From Anaerostipes sp. (GTDB lineage: Bacteria; Bacillota; Clostridia; Lachnospirales; Lachnospiraceae), in contig NZ_JAGZSD010000008.1 of assembly GCF_018381315.1 (NCBI RefSeq), forward strand, positions 62,001 to 126,000: DNA of 64,000 bases, written 5' to 3'. Numbering within the stretch: position 1 is the first letter of the stretch; each line of letters opens with the position of its first letter. A model generated the notes under the pieces. It saw only the letters and a program-made list of their open reading frames with translations, did no database searches and had not been told where the DNA came from. The position numbers were made by a program, and so were the translations under genes. Positions 24,468 through 32,812 of the stretch are shown here, piece after piece.

Positions 24468-25163
24468 ATGAAGAGAAAGATATTCTGTTTATTTACAACT
24501 TTAGTTTTAATATTTTCATTTTCAATGACAGGATGTGCGTCCAATCACAAGAAAAAAGTATTAAAAATTGATCCTTTGAAAAAAGAATATTCCAGTATAA
24601 ATTCGTTTATAAAATCTATAAATTGGAAATATACTGGGGAGGAAATAGAAGAAGCCGGATACACAAAAAAAACATTTCCTGGCGAAGGATATGATTCTGA
24701 ATATTACTTAGATGATATTGTTATAGATTCGTTAGGCACGGTAGAAAAGTCTCATATCTCAGCATCACTTAAATTTAAAAGTGATAAATTAAAAGACGTT
24801 GAATTATACTATTTTGCGAATAACAAAAATGACTATAAGGAAAAATTTGAGATAATATATTCAGAATTAGAAAAAACACAGAAGTTTAAGGAGCATTTCT
24901 TCTTTGTCAGGGAAGACAAAAATGATAAAGGTTCGATCGGTAAATTAGAGAAAACTGATTCGGCAGTTGAAAAAAATTCTGACTTAGCTGATATTGCCGG
25001 TGTTTACTATGAAGGTTTTATATACAAAGCATTTTTCGTTTCAAAAGATGCTAGATATAAAACGTCTCAGCTAGTTGGAACGGGTGCCAAAATGAAAAAC
25101 GGTAGCGTAGGATTTAGTATTATTTATAATATTGCTAATGATAATTCATATTCAAACAAATAA
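24468..25163 (+). CDS. Island lipoprotein of unknown function without Ltp repeats
   Basis: Lipoprotein of 231 residues with lipobox MTGC (Cys23). The body is Lys/Asp-rich. Its residues about 38-140 (SINSFIKSINWKYTGEEIEE onward) follow the same pattern as the N-terminal domain of the preceding gene (SYIHDLTDWDLEGDD, then a GY-D-S segment and alternating charged strands), so the two may be distant paralogues. The C-terminal Ltp module is absent. It lies 26 bases after the first lipoprotein gene, with an AAGGAG site, and is probably in the same transcript. Confidence 0.75.
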   Translation: MKRKIFCLFTTLVLIFSFSMTGCASNHKKKVLKIDPLKKEYSSINSFIKSINWKYTGEEIEEAGYTKKTFPGEGYDSEYYLDDIVIDSLGTVEKSHISASLKFKSDKLKDVELYYFANNKNDYKEKFEIIYSELEKTQKFKEHFFFVREDKNDKGSIGKLEKTDSAVEKNSDLADIAGVYYEGFIYKAFFVSKDARYKTSQLVGTGAKMKNGSVGFSIIYNIANDNSYSNK

Positions 25164-25176
25164 TAAAAAACAAAAA

Positions 25177-25197
25177 CCGCCCGGCGGCAACTGGACA
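25177..25197. other. GC-rich hairpin after the second island gene
   Basis: CCGCCCGGCGGCAACTGG core, closely matching 26246-26268 after the third island gene. The A-run lies on its left, so it would work as a terminator only on the minus strand; it may instead protect the 3' end. Confidence 0.4.
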
Positions 25198-25304
25198 GAA
25201 ATTAAAAATTAAAACCAGACAGTTTGCAAGCCTGTTAGGGTATAATGAAGAATTATATAAGTTATGGTGTCAATAAAAAATGCTTTAGAGAGGAAAAAAT
25301 ACAT

Positions 25305-26237
25305 ATGAAAAAAAGATTACTAACTTCGATATTAACAGTAATGATGTTGTTGTTATTAGTAGGATGCAAAAGTTCTGTCAACACCGCAAATAATGAAGAC
25401 AAAGATCCGTATGAAAATTACAAACAAATAGAAACATCCTATGGATTAAAGTACAAAGTACCAAAGAAGTGGAAAATTAGTGATTCAAACACAGAAACAG
25501 ATGCATACTATTACAAAAAAGAAATTGGTTCAGGAGATGGTATGTTATATGTTAACTACTCTGATTTTGAAGGTGACGTAACAGATGATACAATATTTGA
25601 ATCACTTGCAGGTGGTATAAAAAAATCTGATCACTATAAGGACGATTTTAAATCAGAATATACTGAAATTAATAAAATTCCTTTAATGCGTTTTTATTAC
25701 AATATGGATACAAATAATGAAACTTTTAAAGTAAAGGCTATTATTTTTAATTGTAAAAACGGTTATGTATTAATAAGCATGACATCTTTACCAAATAGCA
25801 ACTACGATTCATATTTTAAAAAAATAACTCATTCCATCAGTTTGGATGAAATAGAAAATAGTGAATCTTCTACTGAAAGTCCTACAACAACCACTGAACC
25901 TACCACCGAAGAAATCACTACCGAGGACACAACAGAAGCCTACACACCGACTACAGGAGAAGAAAATGCTCTAAGCAAAGCTTATAGCTACCTTAACACC
26001 ATGGCATTTTCAAAATCAGGATTAATTGAACAGCTTGAATATGAAGGATTTACAAAAAAAGAAGCAAAATATGCGGCGAATAATTGTGGGGCAAATTGGA
26101 AAGAACAAGCCGTAAAAAAAGCTGAACAATATCTAAAGAACCAGTCTTTCTCTAAATCCGGTCTAATAGAACAGTTAGAATATGAAGGATTTACGCCAAA
26201 GCAGGCAAGGTACGGAGTAAACAAAGCTTATAAATAA
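25305..26237 (+). CDS. Lipoprotein with PsbP-like N-terminal domain pattern and C-terminal Ltp repeats
   Basis: Lipoprotein of 310 residues, lipobox LVGC (Cys20). Residues about 40-185 (YGLKYKVPKKWKISDS, then FKVKAIIFNCKNGYVLISMT) form a different domain from that of the gene at 23395; the pattern recalls secreted PsbP-like folds, tentatively. A Thr/Glu/Ser/Pro linker follows, then two Ltp repeats (FSKSGLIEQLEYEGFTKKEA and FSKSGLIEQLEYEGFTPKQA). I start at 25305, after GAGAGG and with a proper signal peptide, not at 25245. The Ltp module is almost the same as in 23395-24441 although the N-terminal halves are unrelated. Likely surface-exposed; phage exclusion inferred. Confidence 0.85.
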   Translation: MKKRLLTSILTVMMLLLLVGCKSSVNTANNEDKDPYENYKQIETSYGLKYKVPKKWKISDSNTETDAYYYKKEIGSGDGMLYVNYSDFEGDVTDDTIFESLAGGIKKSDHYKDDFKSEYTEINKIPLMRFYYNMDTNNETFKVKAIIFNCKNGYVLISMTSLPNSNYDSYFKKITHSISLDEIENSESSTESPTTTTEPTTEEITTEDTTEAYTPTTGEENALSKAYSYLNTMAFSKSGLIEQLEYEGFTKKEAKYAANNCGANWKEQAVKKAEQYLKNQSFSKSGLIEQLEYEGFTPKQARYGVNKAYK

Positions 26238-26245
26238 TCAAAAAA

Positions 26246-26268
26246 CCGCCCGGCGGCAACCGGACGGC
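26246..26268. other. GC-rich hairpin after the third island gene
   Basis: CCGCCCGG (26246-26253), loop CGGCAA and CCGGACGG (26260-26267) form a 7-of-8 stem. The flanking sequence, including ACCAGACA downstream, also resembles the region after 25163, pointing to duplication of gene plus 3' flank. The remaining gap to 26437 shows nothing recognisable. Confidence 0.45.
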
Positions 26269-26437
26269 ACATAAGATACTATTACCAGACAAATGCCATG
26301 ATATAGTACAATTCACATTCATATTATATCATTTTGGCACCCGTTCTGGCAATAGGTGTTATTTTTGTGCTCATTTTTAAGAAGGCGTAAAGGGACTTAT
26401 TAGTACTGATGATTATTTTGTGAAAAATGCAGCACGA

Positions 26438-26498
26438 AAAACAAAAAGAGCACGTAAATACGCGCTCCTTACGATGGACTAGGCGGGAATCGAACCCG
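26438..26498. repeat. att-like direct repeat, right copy (within intact ssrA)
   Basis: Partner of 22816-22876, two mismatches in 61 bases. It spans the ssrA terminator and the final 24 bases of tmRNA. The mismatch at 26486 restores the T-stem pairing in the intact gene. Confidence 0.85.
26443..26467 (-). terminator. Terminator of ssrA
   Basis: Stem GAGCACGTA and TACGCGCTC (26448-26467, one G-T pair) with the T-run on the minus strand immediately after. A copy lies in the left repeat (22826-22845). Confidence 0.8.
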
Positions 26499-26819
26499 CG
26501 TCCAAAAACCCATCCCCTCAGGCATCTCCCATTACAGTCTCTGTACTGACATTCCCTCTATGCTGCTCCCAGAGACAGGATCAGCACTTCAGTAGCTTCA
26601 TAAATACTTCATCTGCCGCAAAGCTTAAGCAGACGAGGGTTCTACATTATTTGAAGCCTAATGACAGGCTGTAGATGACCTGCCACAGACTACTGCAAGC
26701 CCTTAGGCTGCAGCGTACGCTAATTTATTATCTGCGTTTAATTTAAGTTTACACCGTGACGTGGTCTCTCCGAATGGCTTCCCGAGCTTCAGAATCCCTG
26801 TCGAAACCAGTACTAGCCC
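26475..26819 (-). ncRNA. ssrA: Transfer-messenger RNA (tmRNA)
   Basis: RNA of about 345 bases that rescues stalled ribosomes together with SmpB. The 5' end GGGCTAG (26819-26813) pairs perfectly with the 3' strand CTAGTCC before discriminator A at 26475. The T-arm GGTTCGATTCC and the 5' TGGTTTCGACAGGGATT are typical. The tag frame (26735-26703) starts at GCA and encodes ADNKLAYAAA before TAA. CCA is not encoded (TCG follows). The gene has its own promoter. Its 3' end is the attachment site of the island. smpB lies 5.5 kb upstream. Confidence 0.97.
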
Positions 26820-26835
26820 GAATATTTCCTTATAT

Positions 26836-26865
26836 AGTATAACCCTTTTTTTGTGAAAAAGTCAA
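26836..26865 (-). promoter_or_regulatory. Promoter of ssrA
   Basis: TTGACT (26860-26865), 18-base spacer, TATACT (26836-26841) on the minus strand, about 17 bases before the mature tmRNA 5' end. Confidence 0.75.
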
Positions 26866-26884
26866 TAAAAAGAAATAGATTCAT

Positions 26885-29338
26885 TTATTCTTTGGCATAT
26901 GATAAATACTTCATCAGGATTTCATCTAAGAGCCGAATATCAACAGGCTTTGGCATAAAACCATCAAAACCTTCCTTCTTAAACAATTCCTGCGCTTCCT
27001 TTGTCACATTTGCCGTTAAAGCAATCACCGGAATATTATTTTTCGGGTCCGGCAAAGCACGGATGGCTTTTAATGTTTCAATACCGTCCATTTCCGGCAT
27101 CATATGATCTAAAAAAATCAAATCATAACCAAATCTCTTCACAGCCTGCACAGCCTCTTTTCCGGAACTTGCACAGTCAATCTGCATCTGATACGGGTCC
27201 ATCAAGGCCTCTGCCACTCCCAGATTAATCTGATTATCATCTACAATCAAAATCTTTGCCTCCGGAAATGGATGCACCATAGAAATATCAAACTGTCCGG
27301 CTGTCCGGAACACATTCTTTTTCCCTGAATCCATCAGGAATTCCAGCCCTAAGCAAAACAGCGGAGAATAAACCGCCGGCTTTTCATACCCATATGGATC
27401 TTCTTTCTGATGCAGAAGAACCGTGCTTTCATATGGCCGATTTAAATCTGTACGATCTATCATGGACAATGTTTCCTGATCCGCCAAAATAAACTCATAA
27501 GTTCCACGGCTGACCATCTCTAAAAATTTTAACTGGTCTGATTCAATCTGACAAGGAATCCGGTATTCCTCTAATGACTTTTGGTACTGGACACAGAGAT
27601 CCTTATTTGCCTCATATACAGCCAGAACACCTCCCTGCGGCCATCTGACATGAACAAGCTTTTCATCTCCCAAAGGCCTCTGGCAGATAACTGCTGAAAA
27701 AGACGAACCTTTTCCATAGACACTCTCAACACTGATACCTCCGCCCATCATCTCTGCAAGATTCTTAGATATGGCAAGGCCCAGACCGGTGCCTTCACTG
27801 CTGTGGCTGTAGTGAGTATCGATTTGTTCAAAGCTGTTAAAGAGACGATGCATATCCTGCTTCCTGATTCCGGTCCCGGTATCCTCCACTGTTATCATCA
27901 GCTGAAAATTATCATGTTCCATTCTGCAGCTCAGATGCAGACAGATATAACCCTTCTCAGTAAATTTCACAGCATTACCCAGCAGATTCACCATAATCTG
28001 CTTCACCCGTGTGATATCTCCGTAAAGGCGGGCCGGCAGCCGTCTGTCCAAGTCCACATAGAAGTGCACAGGTTTTTCGCCGATTTTTAAAACCGTGAGA
28101 GCCGTTATATCTGCAATCAGGCTTCGCAGACTATATTCTTCCTCCATCAGTGTAAATTTTCCGGATTCAATCTTGGAATAATCCAGAATGTCATTGATGA
28201 TTACGAGCAGGCTTCTGGACGAACGGTCAATAGTCTCCACATACTCCCTCTGCTTTGCACTTAGTTCTTCCCGCAGCAGGAGTTCACTGACTCCTGTAAC
28301 AGCATTCATCGGTGTCCGGATCTCATGGCTCATATTAGCCAAAAAAGCAGATTTCATTTCTGCTATATGCTGCTGGTTTTTAGAAACTGCAAGAGATACC
28401 ACCACCATAGTTAAAAGTACAGCAAAAACGGCCACGCTGGACACACTGAGCATTGCCAGTTCCTTTGTCAAAACTGCAGTATTTGCAGACACGGTATCTT
28501 TAGACACAATATTTACAATGGTCCAGTCATTCATGCCTAATGGCTGATAATAAGCATACTGTTCCATTCCCAAGTGCTCGTAAAGTGTCATTCCTTTTCT
28601 GTGATGCTTTATATCCTCTTTTACTTTTGCCAGACTGTAATCACCGCTGAAAGCGTCATTTTCAAGCACCCTGAAATAATTATTATAATCCATGCTCTTT
28701 GTCCGCAGTATCAGTTCTCCGCCGGCATCAATCAGATAAGCATATCCATTCCCGTTAAAACTGCTGATGCTGAGCGCATCCTGAAGTTTCTTAATATCCA
28801 GCATTGCAATCAGTGCGCCGTCTGTATGTCCGTATTCACCGGCAACCGGAATACAAAAAGTAATTCCTGACACAGCCTTGTCTTCCAGGATTCTGCGCTG
28901 TACATCGGTAACCGCTGTTTTGCCCCGGCACGCATCAATGAAATATGGTTCCCTGGACACATTATCCGGATGCTTCATATCAGGCGTCCATAAAGTCCCG
29001 TCTTTGTCTGCATATCCGATGAATGCGATTCCCGGCTTTTTTCTTACCTCGGAAAGATAAGATAACTTATTAGTTTTCCCTTCAATGGACGCCAGTGCAT
29101 CAGCCGATATCTCCAGTGATGTTTTGGTATCCTCAACAATCGTCAGTGCATGTGAAGTGATCTGCTGTGCCGTCTCTGACAGGCGGGCCTTATTTTCTTT
29201 TTCGAGTGTTTGGTCAAATCTGCGAAAATAAAAAAATACAGCAGAAATAAACAGCACCGTCAGCACCAAAATAGCCCCGCAGAGACAGCAGATTACTTTT
29301 TTATTAAAACCTGAAATCTTCATTTTGTTTTTCTTCAT
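26885..29338 (-). CDS. Hybrid sensor histidine kinase with extracytoplasmic Cache-type domain
   Basis: Membrane kinase of 817 residues. Transmembrane helices near residues 14-38 and 297-322 enclose a Cache-like sensor domain (GYADKDGTLWTPD, REPYFIDACRGK, YLIDAGGELILRT). The cytoplasmic part has HisKA (LANMSHEIRTPMNAV, His near 337), HATPase (NLLGNAVKFTEKG, EGTGLGLAISKNLAEMMGGG), a receiver-like segment lacking the phospho-Asp pattern (about 570-690) and a true receiver with ILIVDDNQINL and FLDHMMPEMDGIE (Asp near 742) and PKPVD. It lies 24 bases after a solute-binding lipoprotein gene, a likely sensing partner. No dedicated DNA-binding regulator is adjacent. Confidence 0.94.
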   Translation of the reverse strand: MKKNKMKISGFNKKVICCLCGAILVLTVLFISAVFFYFRRFDQTLEKENKARLSETAQQITSHALTIVEDTKTSLEISADALASIEGKTNKLSYLSEVRKKPGIAFIGYADKDGTLWTPDMKHPDNVSREPYFIDACRGKTAVTDVQRRILEDKAVSGITFCIPVAGEYGHTDGALIAMLDIKKLQDALSISSFNGNGYAYLIDAGGELILRTKSMDYNNYFRVLENDAFSGDYSLAKVKEDIKHHRKGMTLYEHLGMEQYAYYQPLGMNDWTIVNIVSKDTVSANTAVLTKELAMLSVSSVAVFAVLLTMVVVSLAVSKNQQHIAEMKSAFLANMSHEIRTPMNAVTGVSELLLREELSAKQREYVETIDRSSRSLLVIINDILDYSKIESGKFTLMEEEYSLRSLIADITALTVLKIGEKPVHFYVDLDRRLPARLYGDITRVKQIMVNLLGNAVKFTEKGYICLHLSCRMEHDNFQLMITVEDTGTGIRKQDMHRLFNSFEQIDTHYSHSSEGTGLGLAISKNLAEMMGGGISVESVYGKGSSFSAVICQRPLGDEKLVHVRWPQGGVLAVYEANKDLCVQYQKSLEEYRIPCQIESDQLKFLEMVSRGTYEFILADQETLSMIDRTDLNRPYESTVLLHQKEDPYGYEKPAVYSPLFCLGLEFLMDSGKKNVFRTAGQFDISMVHPFPEAKILIVDDNQINLGVAEALMDPYQMQIDCASSGKEAVQAVKRFGYDLIFLDHMMPEMDGIETLKAIRALPDPKNNIPVIALTANVTKEAQELFKKEGFDGFMPKPVDIRLLDEILMKYLSYAKE

Positions 29339-29362
29339 AAGCCGTTCTCCCTGCCGTCACCG

Positions 29363-30670
29363 TTATCTATCCTGTCTCATCCTCTGTCTCCGCAGTTTCT
29401 CCATCTTTTTCAGGCACTCTTTTTCTGTTATATCATCAGAAACCATGTACTCCTGAATGCATAAGGCATCAGTCTGAGAGAACCCTTTGATCCTCAGCCA
29501 TGCGGCGGAATCGTGATAATTTCGGTCAATCAAGCGCTCAGACTGCATATACTGCGGTGTAGAGATACTTGCCATTTGATTTTTAAATACCGGTGCTGTA
29601 TAAATCCCCTCAAATGCTTTGTTATAATTATAGGGATCTGCCAAAAAAGTGACAAAATTAAGGGCCTCCAAAAGCTTTGTGCTGTGTTTGTTCACCGTAA
29701 TCAGTGCAAGGTTCGGCCCTTCAAAGGTCCCCTGCTCCGGGGCACCCATAAAAGCAGGCATAATTCCAAACTCTTCCGGATCACCGTCAAAATCCGTATA
29801 AAGCCATGTATCCCAGCAAAGCATCATGCCGTATTTTCCGCTTTTCATGGCACTGTTCATTCCGTCCCAGGTATTGTCCGTAAACTTCTGCCCAAAGTAT
29901 CCTTTTTCCGCCATCGTCTTATACCACTTAAGCACAGTTTCCATCTCCGGAAGATCCTGATAACCGGCTTTTTGGGCATTCAAATTTTCAAGAATCTGTG
30001 AATCATCCACTATAGTATCCAAAGGAAACTGATAAAGCATCATGGAAGACTCCTCAAAAGGCATGTACAGCGGTGTGATGCCATTCTTTTTCAGCACCCT
30101 GCATACTTCCATAAATTCTTTTTGGGTTTTGGGAACCTTTAAACCAAGCTTATCAAACATTGTTTTATTGTAAATGGTTCCGGAAATAGATGCCTCCCAG
30201 TGAGGGAGACCTATAATTTTTCCATGATAGACTGCCTGGTTGACCGACGTATCTGTCAGATCATCCACCCAGACCGCTTTTGTAAAATCATATAAATTTT
30301 CATCCGGATCAATACTGTCAATATTTGTCCCTCCATAGGTCAGCAAAAGATCCGGCCTGCTTTCTTTCCCTGAAAATGCATTCTTGATCTTTTTTTGAAA
30401 TTTATCTTTTGGAAAAGATTTTATCTCTATTCGGCTGCCTGTGGAAGTTTCATAATTTTTAACAGCCCTCTTCATATACACCCGTTCCATCTCCGGCTCC
30501 TGAGACCAAAGCACTAAGGTTTGTCCGACCTTCTTCTTCCATTCATACTGTGGCTTTTTATAAAGAGCTTCTGATGGTTTCGCAGCCTTTCCTGAACCGC
30601 TGTGGCTGCAGCCTGAAAGACATGCTGCCGCAAACAGCAGACATGCCGCTATAACATTTCTTCTTTTCAT
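29363..30670 (-). CDS. Extracellular solute-binding lipoprotein (ABC family 1 type), orphan
   Basis: Lipoprotein of 435 residues with lipobox LSGC (Cys21). The fold of family 1 sugar-binding proteins is indicated by LVLWSQEPEMERVYMKRAV near residue 52, PDLLLTYGG, the hinge segments GLPHWEASISGTIYNKTMFD and GKYGMMLCWDTW, and NLALITVNKHSTKLLEALNF near the end. No permease or ATPase gene is nearby; the next gene is a hybrid histidine kinase, so this protein more likely presents a ligand to that kinase than feeds a transporter. Ligand unknown, carbohydrate likely by family. Confidence 0.9.
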   Translation of the reverse strand: MKRRNVIAACLLFAAACLSGCSHSGSGKAAKPSEALYKKPQYEWKKKVGQTLVLWSQEPEMERVYMKRAVKNYETSTGSRIEIKSFPKDKFQKKIKNAFSGKESRPDLLLTYGGTNIDSIDPDENLYDFTKAVWVDDLTDTSVNQAVYHGKIIGLPHWEASISGTIYNKTMFDKLGLKVPKTQKEFMEVCRVLKKNGITPLYMPFEESSMMLYQFPLDTIVDDSQILENLNAQKAGYQDLPEMETVLKWYKTMAEKGYFGQKFTDNTWDGMNSAMKSGKYGMMLCWDTWLYTDFDGDPEEFGIMPAFMGAPEQGTFEGPNLALITVNKHSTKLLEALNFVTFLADPYNYNKAFEGIYTAPVFKNQMASISTPQYMQSERLIDRNYHDSAAWLRIKGFSQTDALCIQEYMVSDDITEKECLKKMEKLRRQRMRQDR

Positions 30671-30782
30671 GGCTCAGCTCCTTCCCCGTGAAAAACTCCG
30701 CTTTCTTAAAGATTATTATATCATGCCCAAACCCGGATGTGGTAAAATAATACCAATCTTAAACGGAAAAGGAGAACCAGCC

Positions 30783-31574
30783 ATGACACGTCCCAAAATT
30801 GTATTTTTTGATATAGACGGCACACTTCATGACCGTTCCGGCATCATACCTGAAAGTGCAGAACGTTCAATAAAACAACTGATTTCTAACGGCCACTTTG
30901 CAGTAATCTGTACAGGCCGCAATAAAAGCATCATCAAACAGAAGATCCTTGATCTGGGATTTCATGGTATCATAGGCGGCTGCGGAACCTATGTAGAATT
31001 CGGCGGCAGAGAACTGCACAATGCCGTGCTTCCTGAACAGATCGGAAAACATGCAGTATCTGTACTTCACAAAACCAAGGTAAACTTTTTTATTGAATCC
31101 CCTGACTTTGTCTATCTGGATGACGCTGAGGCAGGAGACAGCTTCCGCGCCGCAGTAAAAAGGATCCGACACAGCTACGCACAAAATCTTCGCCCTCTCT
31201 CTTCCTGTGATTATCGTTTTTCTAAAATCACCGGTTATCCAAAGGAAGACAGCGATATTGAAGCACTTGTCCGTGAACTGCAGCCGGAATTTCAGGTCAT
31301 ACTTCATCCGGAACACTGCTACAATGAAATTATGCCGGCCGGTTATTCTAAGGCATCCGGCATCAACATCTTATTATCCCATTTAGGGCTTACCAGGGAA
31401 GACAGCTACGCATTCGGGGACAGCAGAAATGACCTGGAAATGTTTGATGCCGTCTCCTTCGGAATCGCTATGGGAAACAGCCCGGATGAGGTCAAACGCC
31501 GGGCTGCCTATGAAACTCTGCCCCTGCTGGAAGACGGCATTGAATACGGGCTGAAAAAATTCGGCCTGATATAA
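30783..31574 (+). CDS. Cof-type HAD-superfamily hydrolase
   Basis: Cytoplasmic phosphatase of 263 residues (HAD subfamily IIB, Cof). Motif I is VFFDIDGTLHDRSG (nucleophile Asp), motif II TGRNKS, motif III Lys in AGYSKASGINIL and motif IV FGDSRNDLEMFDAV. Substrates of this group are sugar phosphates, FMN or PLP; none can be picked here. The start at 30783 has AAGGAG; the frame from 30669 lacks one. Divergent from the solute-binding protein, alone in its transcript. Confidence 0.93.
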   Translation: MTRPKIVFFDIDGTLHDRSGIIPESAERSIKQLISNGHFAVICTGRNKSIIKQKILDLGFHGIIGGCGTYVEFGGRELHNAVLPEQIGKHAVSVLHKTKVNFFIESPDFVYLDDAEAGDSFRAAVKRIRHSYAQNLRPLSSCDYRFSKITGYPKEDSDIEALVRELQPEFQVILHPEHCYNEIMPAGYSKASGINILLSHLGLTREDSYAFGDSRNDLEMFDAVSFGIAMGNSPDEVKRRAAYETLPLLEDGIEYGLKKFGLI

Positions 31575-31579
31575 AAACA

Positions 31580-31620
31580 CCCCATTCTGTTCCAGGCATT
31601 TTGCCTGTACCAGAATGGGG
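31580..31620. terminator. Bidirectional terminator between the HAD and GH25 genes
   Basis: Stem CCCCATTCTG (31580-31589) and CAGAATGGGG (31611-31620), with an inner CAGGCA/TGCCTG pair. A T-run follows on the minus strand, a T-rich tract on the plus strand. Confidence 0.8.
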
Positions 31621-31625
31621 ATCTG

Positions 31626-32282
31626 TTATTCTTCGTCTTTTCTGATTTCCGGACAAAGCCTGTGCTTTTCCGACGGATCTCTCTTATCATAATCTTTAAA
31701 ACTATAATCCATATCCACGGCATTGCGGATACCTCTTACTCTCCCGTCACTGGTATACTGCCACATGTCAACATCCTCAACACCGAGGACATGCTGATAT
31801 TTAGCAAGCCACAGCTCATATTCTCTCAGCCGGCGTATATCAAAATAATCTTCCAGATCAGACAAATTTGTATAAAACATAGGCTTATAACCGGACCTTC
31901 TGATTTCATTGCAGAACTCTCTTGTAAAATCTGTTGCCAGATCCTTCGTTATAATAACTCCCTGATCCCTTGCGTAGTCTATGGAATCTTCTTCAAAATC
32001 AAAAGCCACCGGATACTCAACCCTGTATTTTCTGATAATATCGACACACTGTTTGGCCTCTCTTCTGGCCATCTCCTTTGTATAGGCATAACTAAACCAG
32101 TAAATTCCAAGAGGAATTCTTTCACGGTTACACTCTCTTGCATTCCGCTCAAATTCCTGATCTATATTTCCATCGCCGAACCCGGCCCTGACCATGGCAA
32201 ATTCAATGCCATCCTGCCTGACCTTTCTCCAGTCAATGCGTCCGTCGGCATAGCTAACGTCAATTCCTTTCCTTCTGTGCAT
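31626..32282 (-). CDS. GH25-family lysozyme without signal peptide
   Basis: Predicted N-acetylmuramidase of 218 residues. The family starts at once with RKGIDVSYADGRIDWRKV (catalytic Asp); AMVRAGFGDG, GIYWFSYA, VAFDFEED (catalytic Asp-x-Glu) and ELWLAKYQ-DMWQYTSDG are all standard. Unlike most GH25 enzymes in this group there is no signal peptide or wall-binding domain, so export route is unclear; phage-type release by a holin or a cytoplasmic pool are possibilities. A strong AGGAGG site precedes the ATG. Lies after smpB on the same strand with a 59-base gap. Confidence 0.92.
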   Translation of the reverse strand: MHRRKGIDVSYADGRIDWRKVRQDGIEFAMVRAGFGDGNIDQEFERNARECNRERIPLGIYWFSYAYTKEMARREAKQCVDIIRKYRVEYPVAFDFEEDSIDYARDQGVIITKDLATDFTREFCNEIRRSGYKPMFYTNLSDLEDYFDIRRLREYELWLAKYQHVLGVEDVDMWQYTSDGRVRGIRNAVDMDYSFKDYDKRDPSEKHRLCPEIRKDEE

Positions 32283-32341
32283 ACGTTCCTCCTGTCCTTT
32301 TGTAACTATAGTATGCCGGAAGGACCGGGAAGTTCCGCTGC

Positions 32342-32812
32342 CTATCCTAAATTTCTGACCTTAAAGTCTCTCTGGGCTTCTCTTTTCTGGTCTTTCTTTG
32401 CAATATCCTGACGCTTATCATATAATTTTTTACCGCGGCACAGTCCGACCTCTACCTTAACCAGGCTGCCCTTAAAGTAAACCCGGAGCGGAATCAGCGT
32501 ATAGCCTTTTCTGTTTACCTCCGACATCAGCCTTGTGATCTCAGAGCCATGGAGCAGAAGCTTCCTCTCTCTTAATGGATCTTTGTTAAAGATATTTCCC
32601 TTTTCATAAGGGCTGACATGCATCTGCTTTACAAAAATTTCTCCGTTTTCAATACTGATAAAAGCCTCTTTAATGCTGCAGTGACCCTGTCTCATCGACT
32701 TCACTTCTGTTCCAAAAAGCACTATGCCTGCTTCCACTGTCTCTTCTACAAAGTAATCATGACGTGCCTTTTTATTATTCGCTATCAGCTTTGTTCCGCC
32801 TGTCTTCGCCAT
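32342..32812 (-). CDS. smpB: SsrA-binding protein SmpB
   Basis: Partner of tmRNA in trans-translation, 156 residues. Typical opening MAKTGGTKLIANNKKARHDY, then GIVLFGTEVKSMRQGHCSIK and HVSPYEKGNIFN, and the basic tail KKLYDKRQDIAKKDQKRE that enters the ribosomal mRNA channel. I start at 32812 (AGGAGG upstream). It overlaps the 3' end of rnr by 38 bases in another frame, an unusually long but clear overlap. Confidence 0.98.
   Translation of the reverse strand: MAKTGGTKLIANNKKARHDYFVEETVEAGIVLFGTEVKSMRQGHCSIKEAFISIENGEIFVKQMHVSPYEKGNIFNKDPLRERKLLLHGSEITRLMSEVNRKGYTLIPLRVYFKGSLVKVEVGLCRGKKLYDKRQDIAKKDQKREAQRDFKVRNLG

Larger units (their letters stand above)
22816..26498. mobile_element. Genomic island integrated at the 3' end of ssrA, carrying Ltp-type lipoproteins
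   Basis: DNA of about 3.6 kb between two 61-bp direct repeats, one of which completes ssrA. The interior is visibly richer in A/T than the flanking genes. It holds one 66-codon frame of unknown status and three lipoprotein genes, two ending in Ltp-like repeats. The tmRNA 3' end is a classic integration site of phages and islands. No integrase or replication gene is visible, so it is either a decayed element or one mobilised by an enzyme supplied elsewhere. Boundaries rest on the repeats; the mobile nature is inferred. Confidence 0.72.

Noticed and set aside
26853..27107. Small plus-strand frame near ssrA that could have been an island gene
   Set aside because: It is antisense to the receiver domain of the hybrid kinase and lies outside the att-like repeats.
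31662..32411. Plus-strand frame of 249 codons
   Set aside because: Antisense to the GH25 gene and the end of smpB; protein has no recognisable domain.
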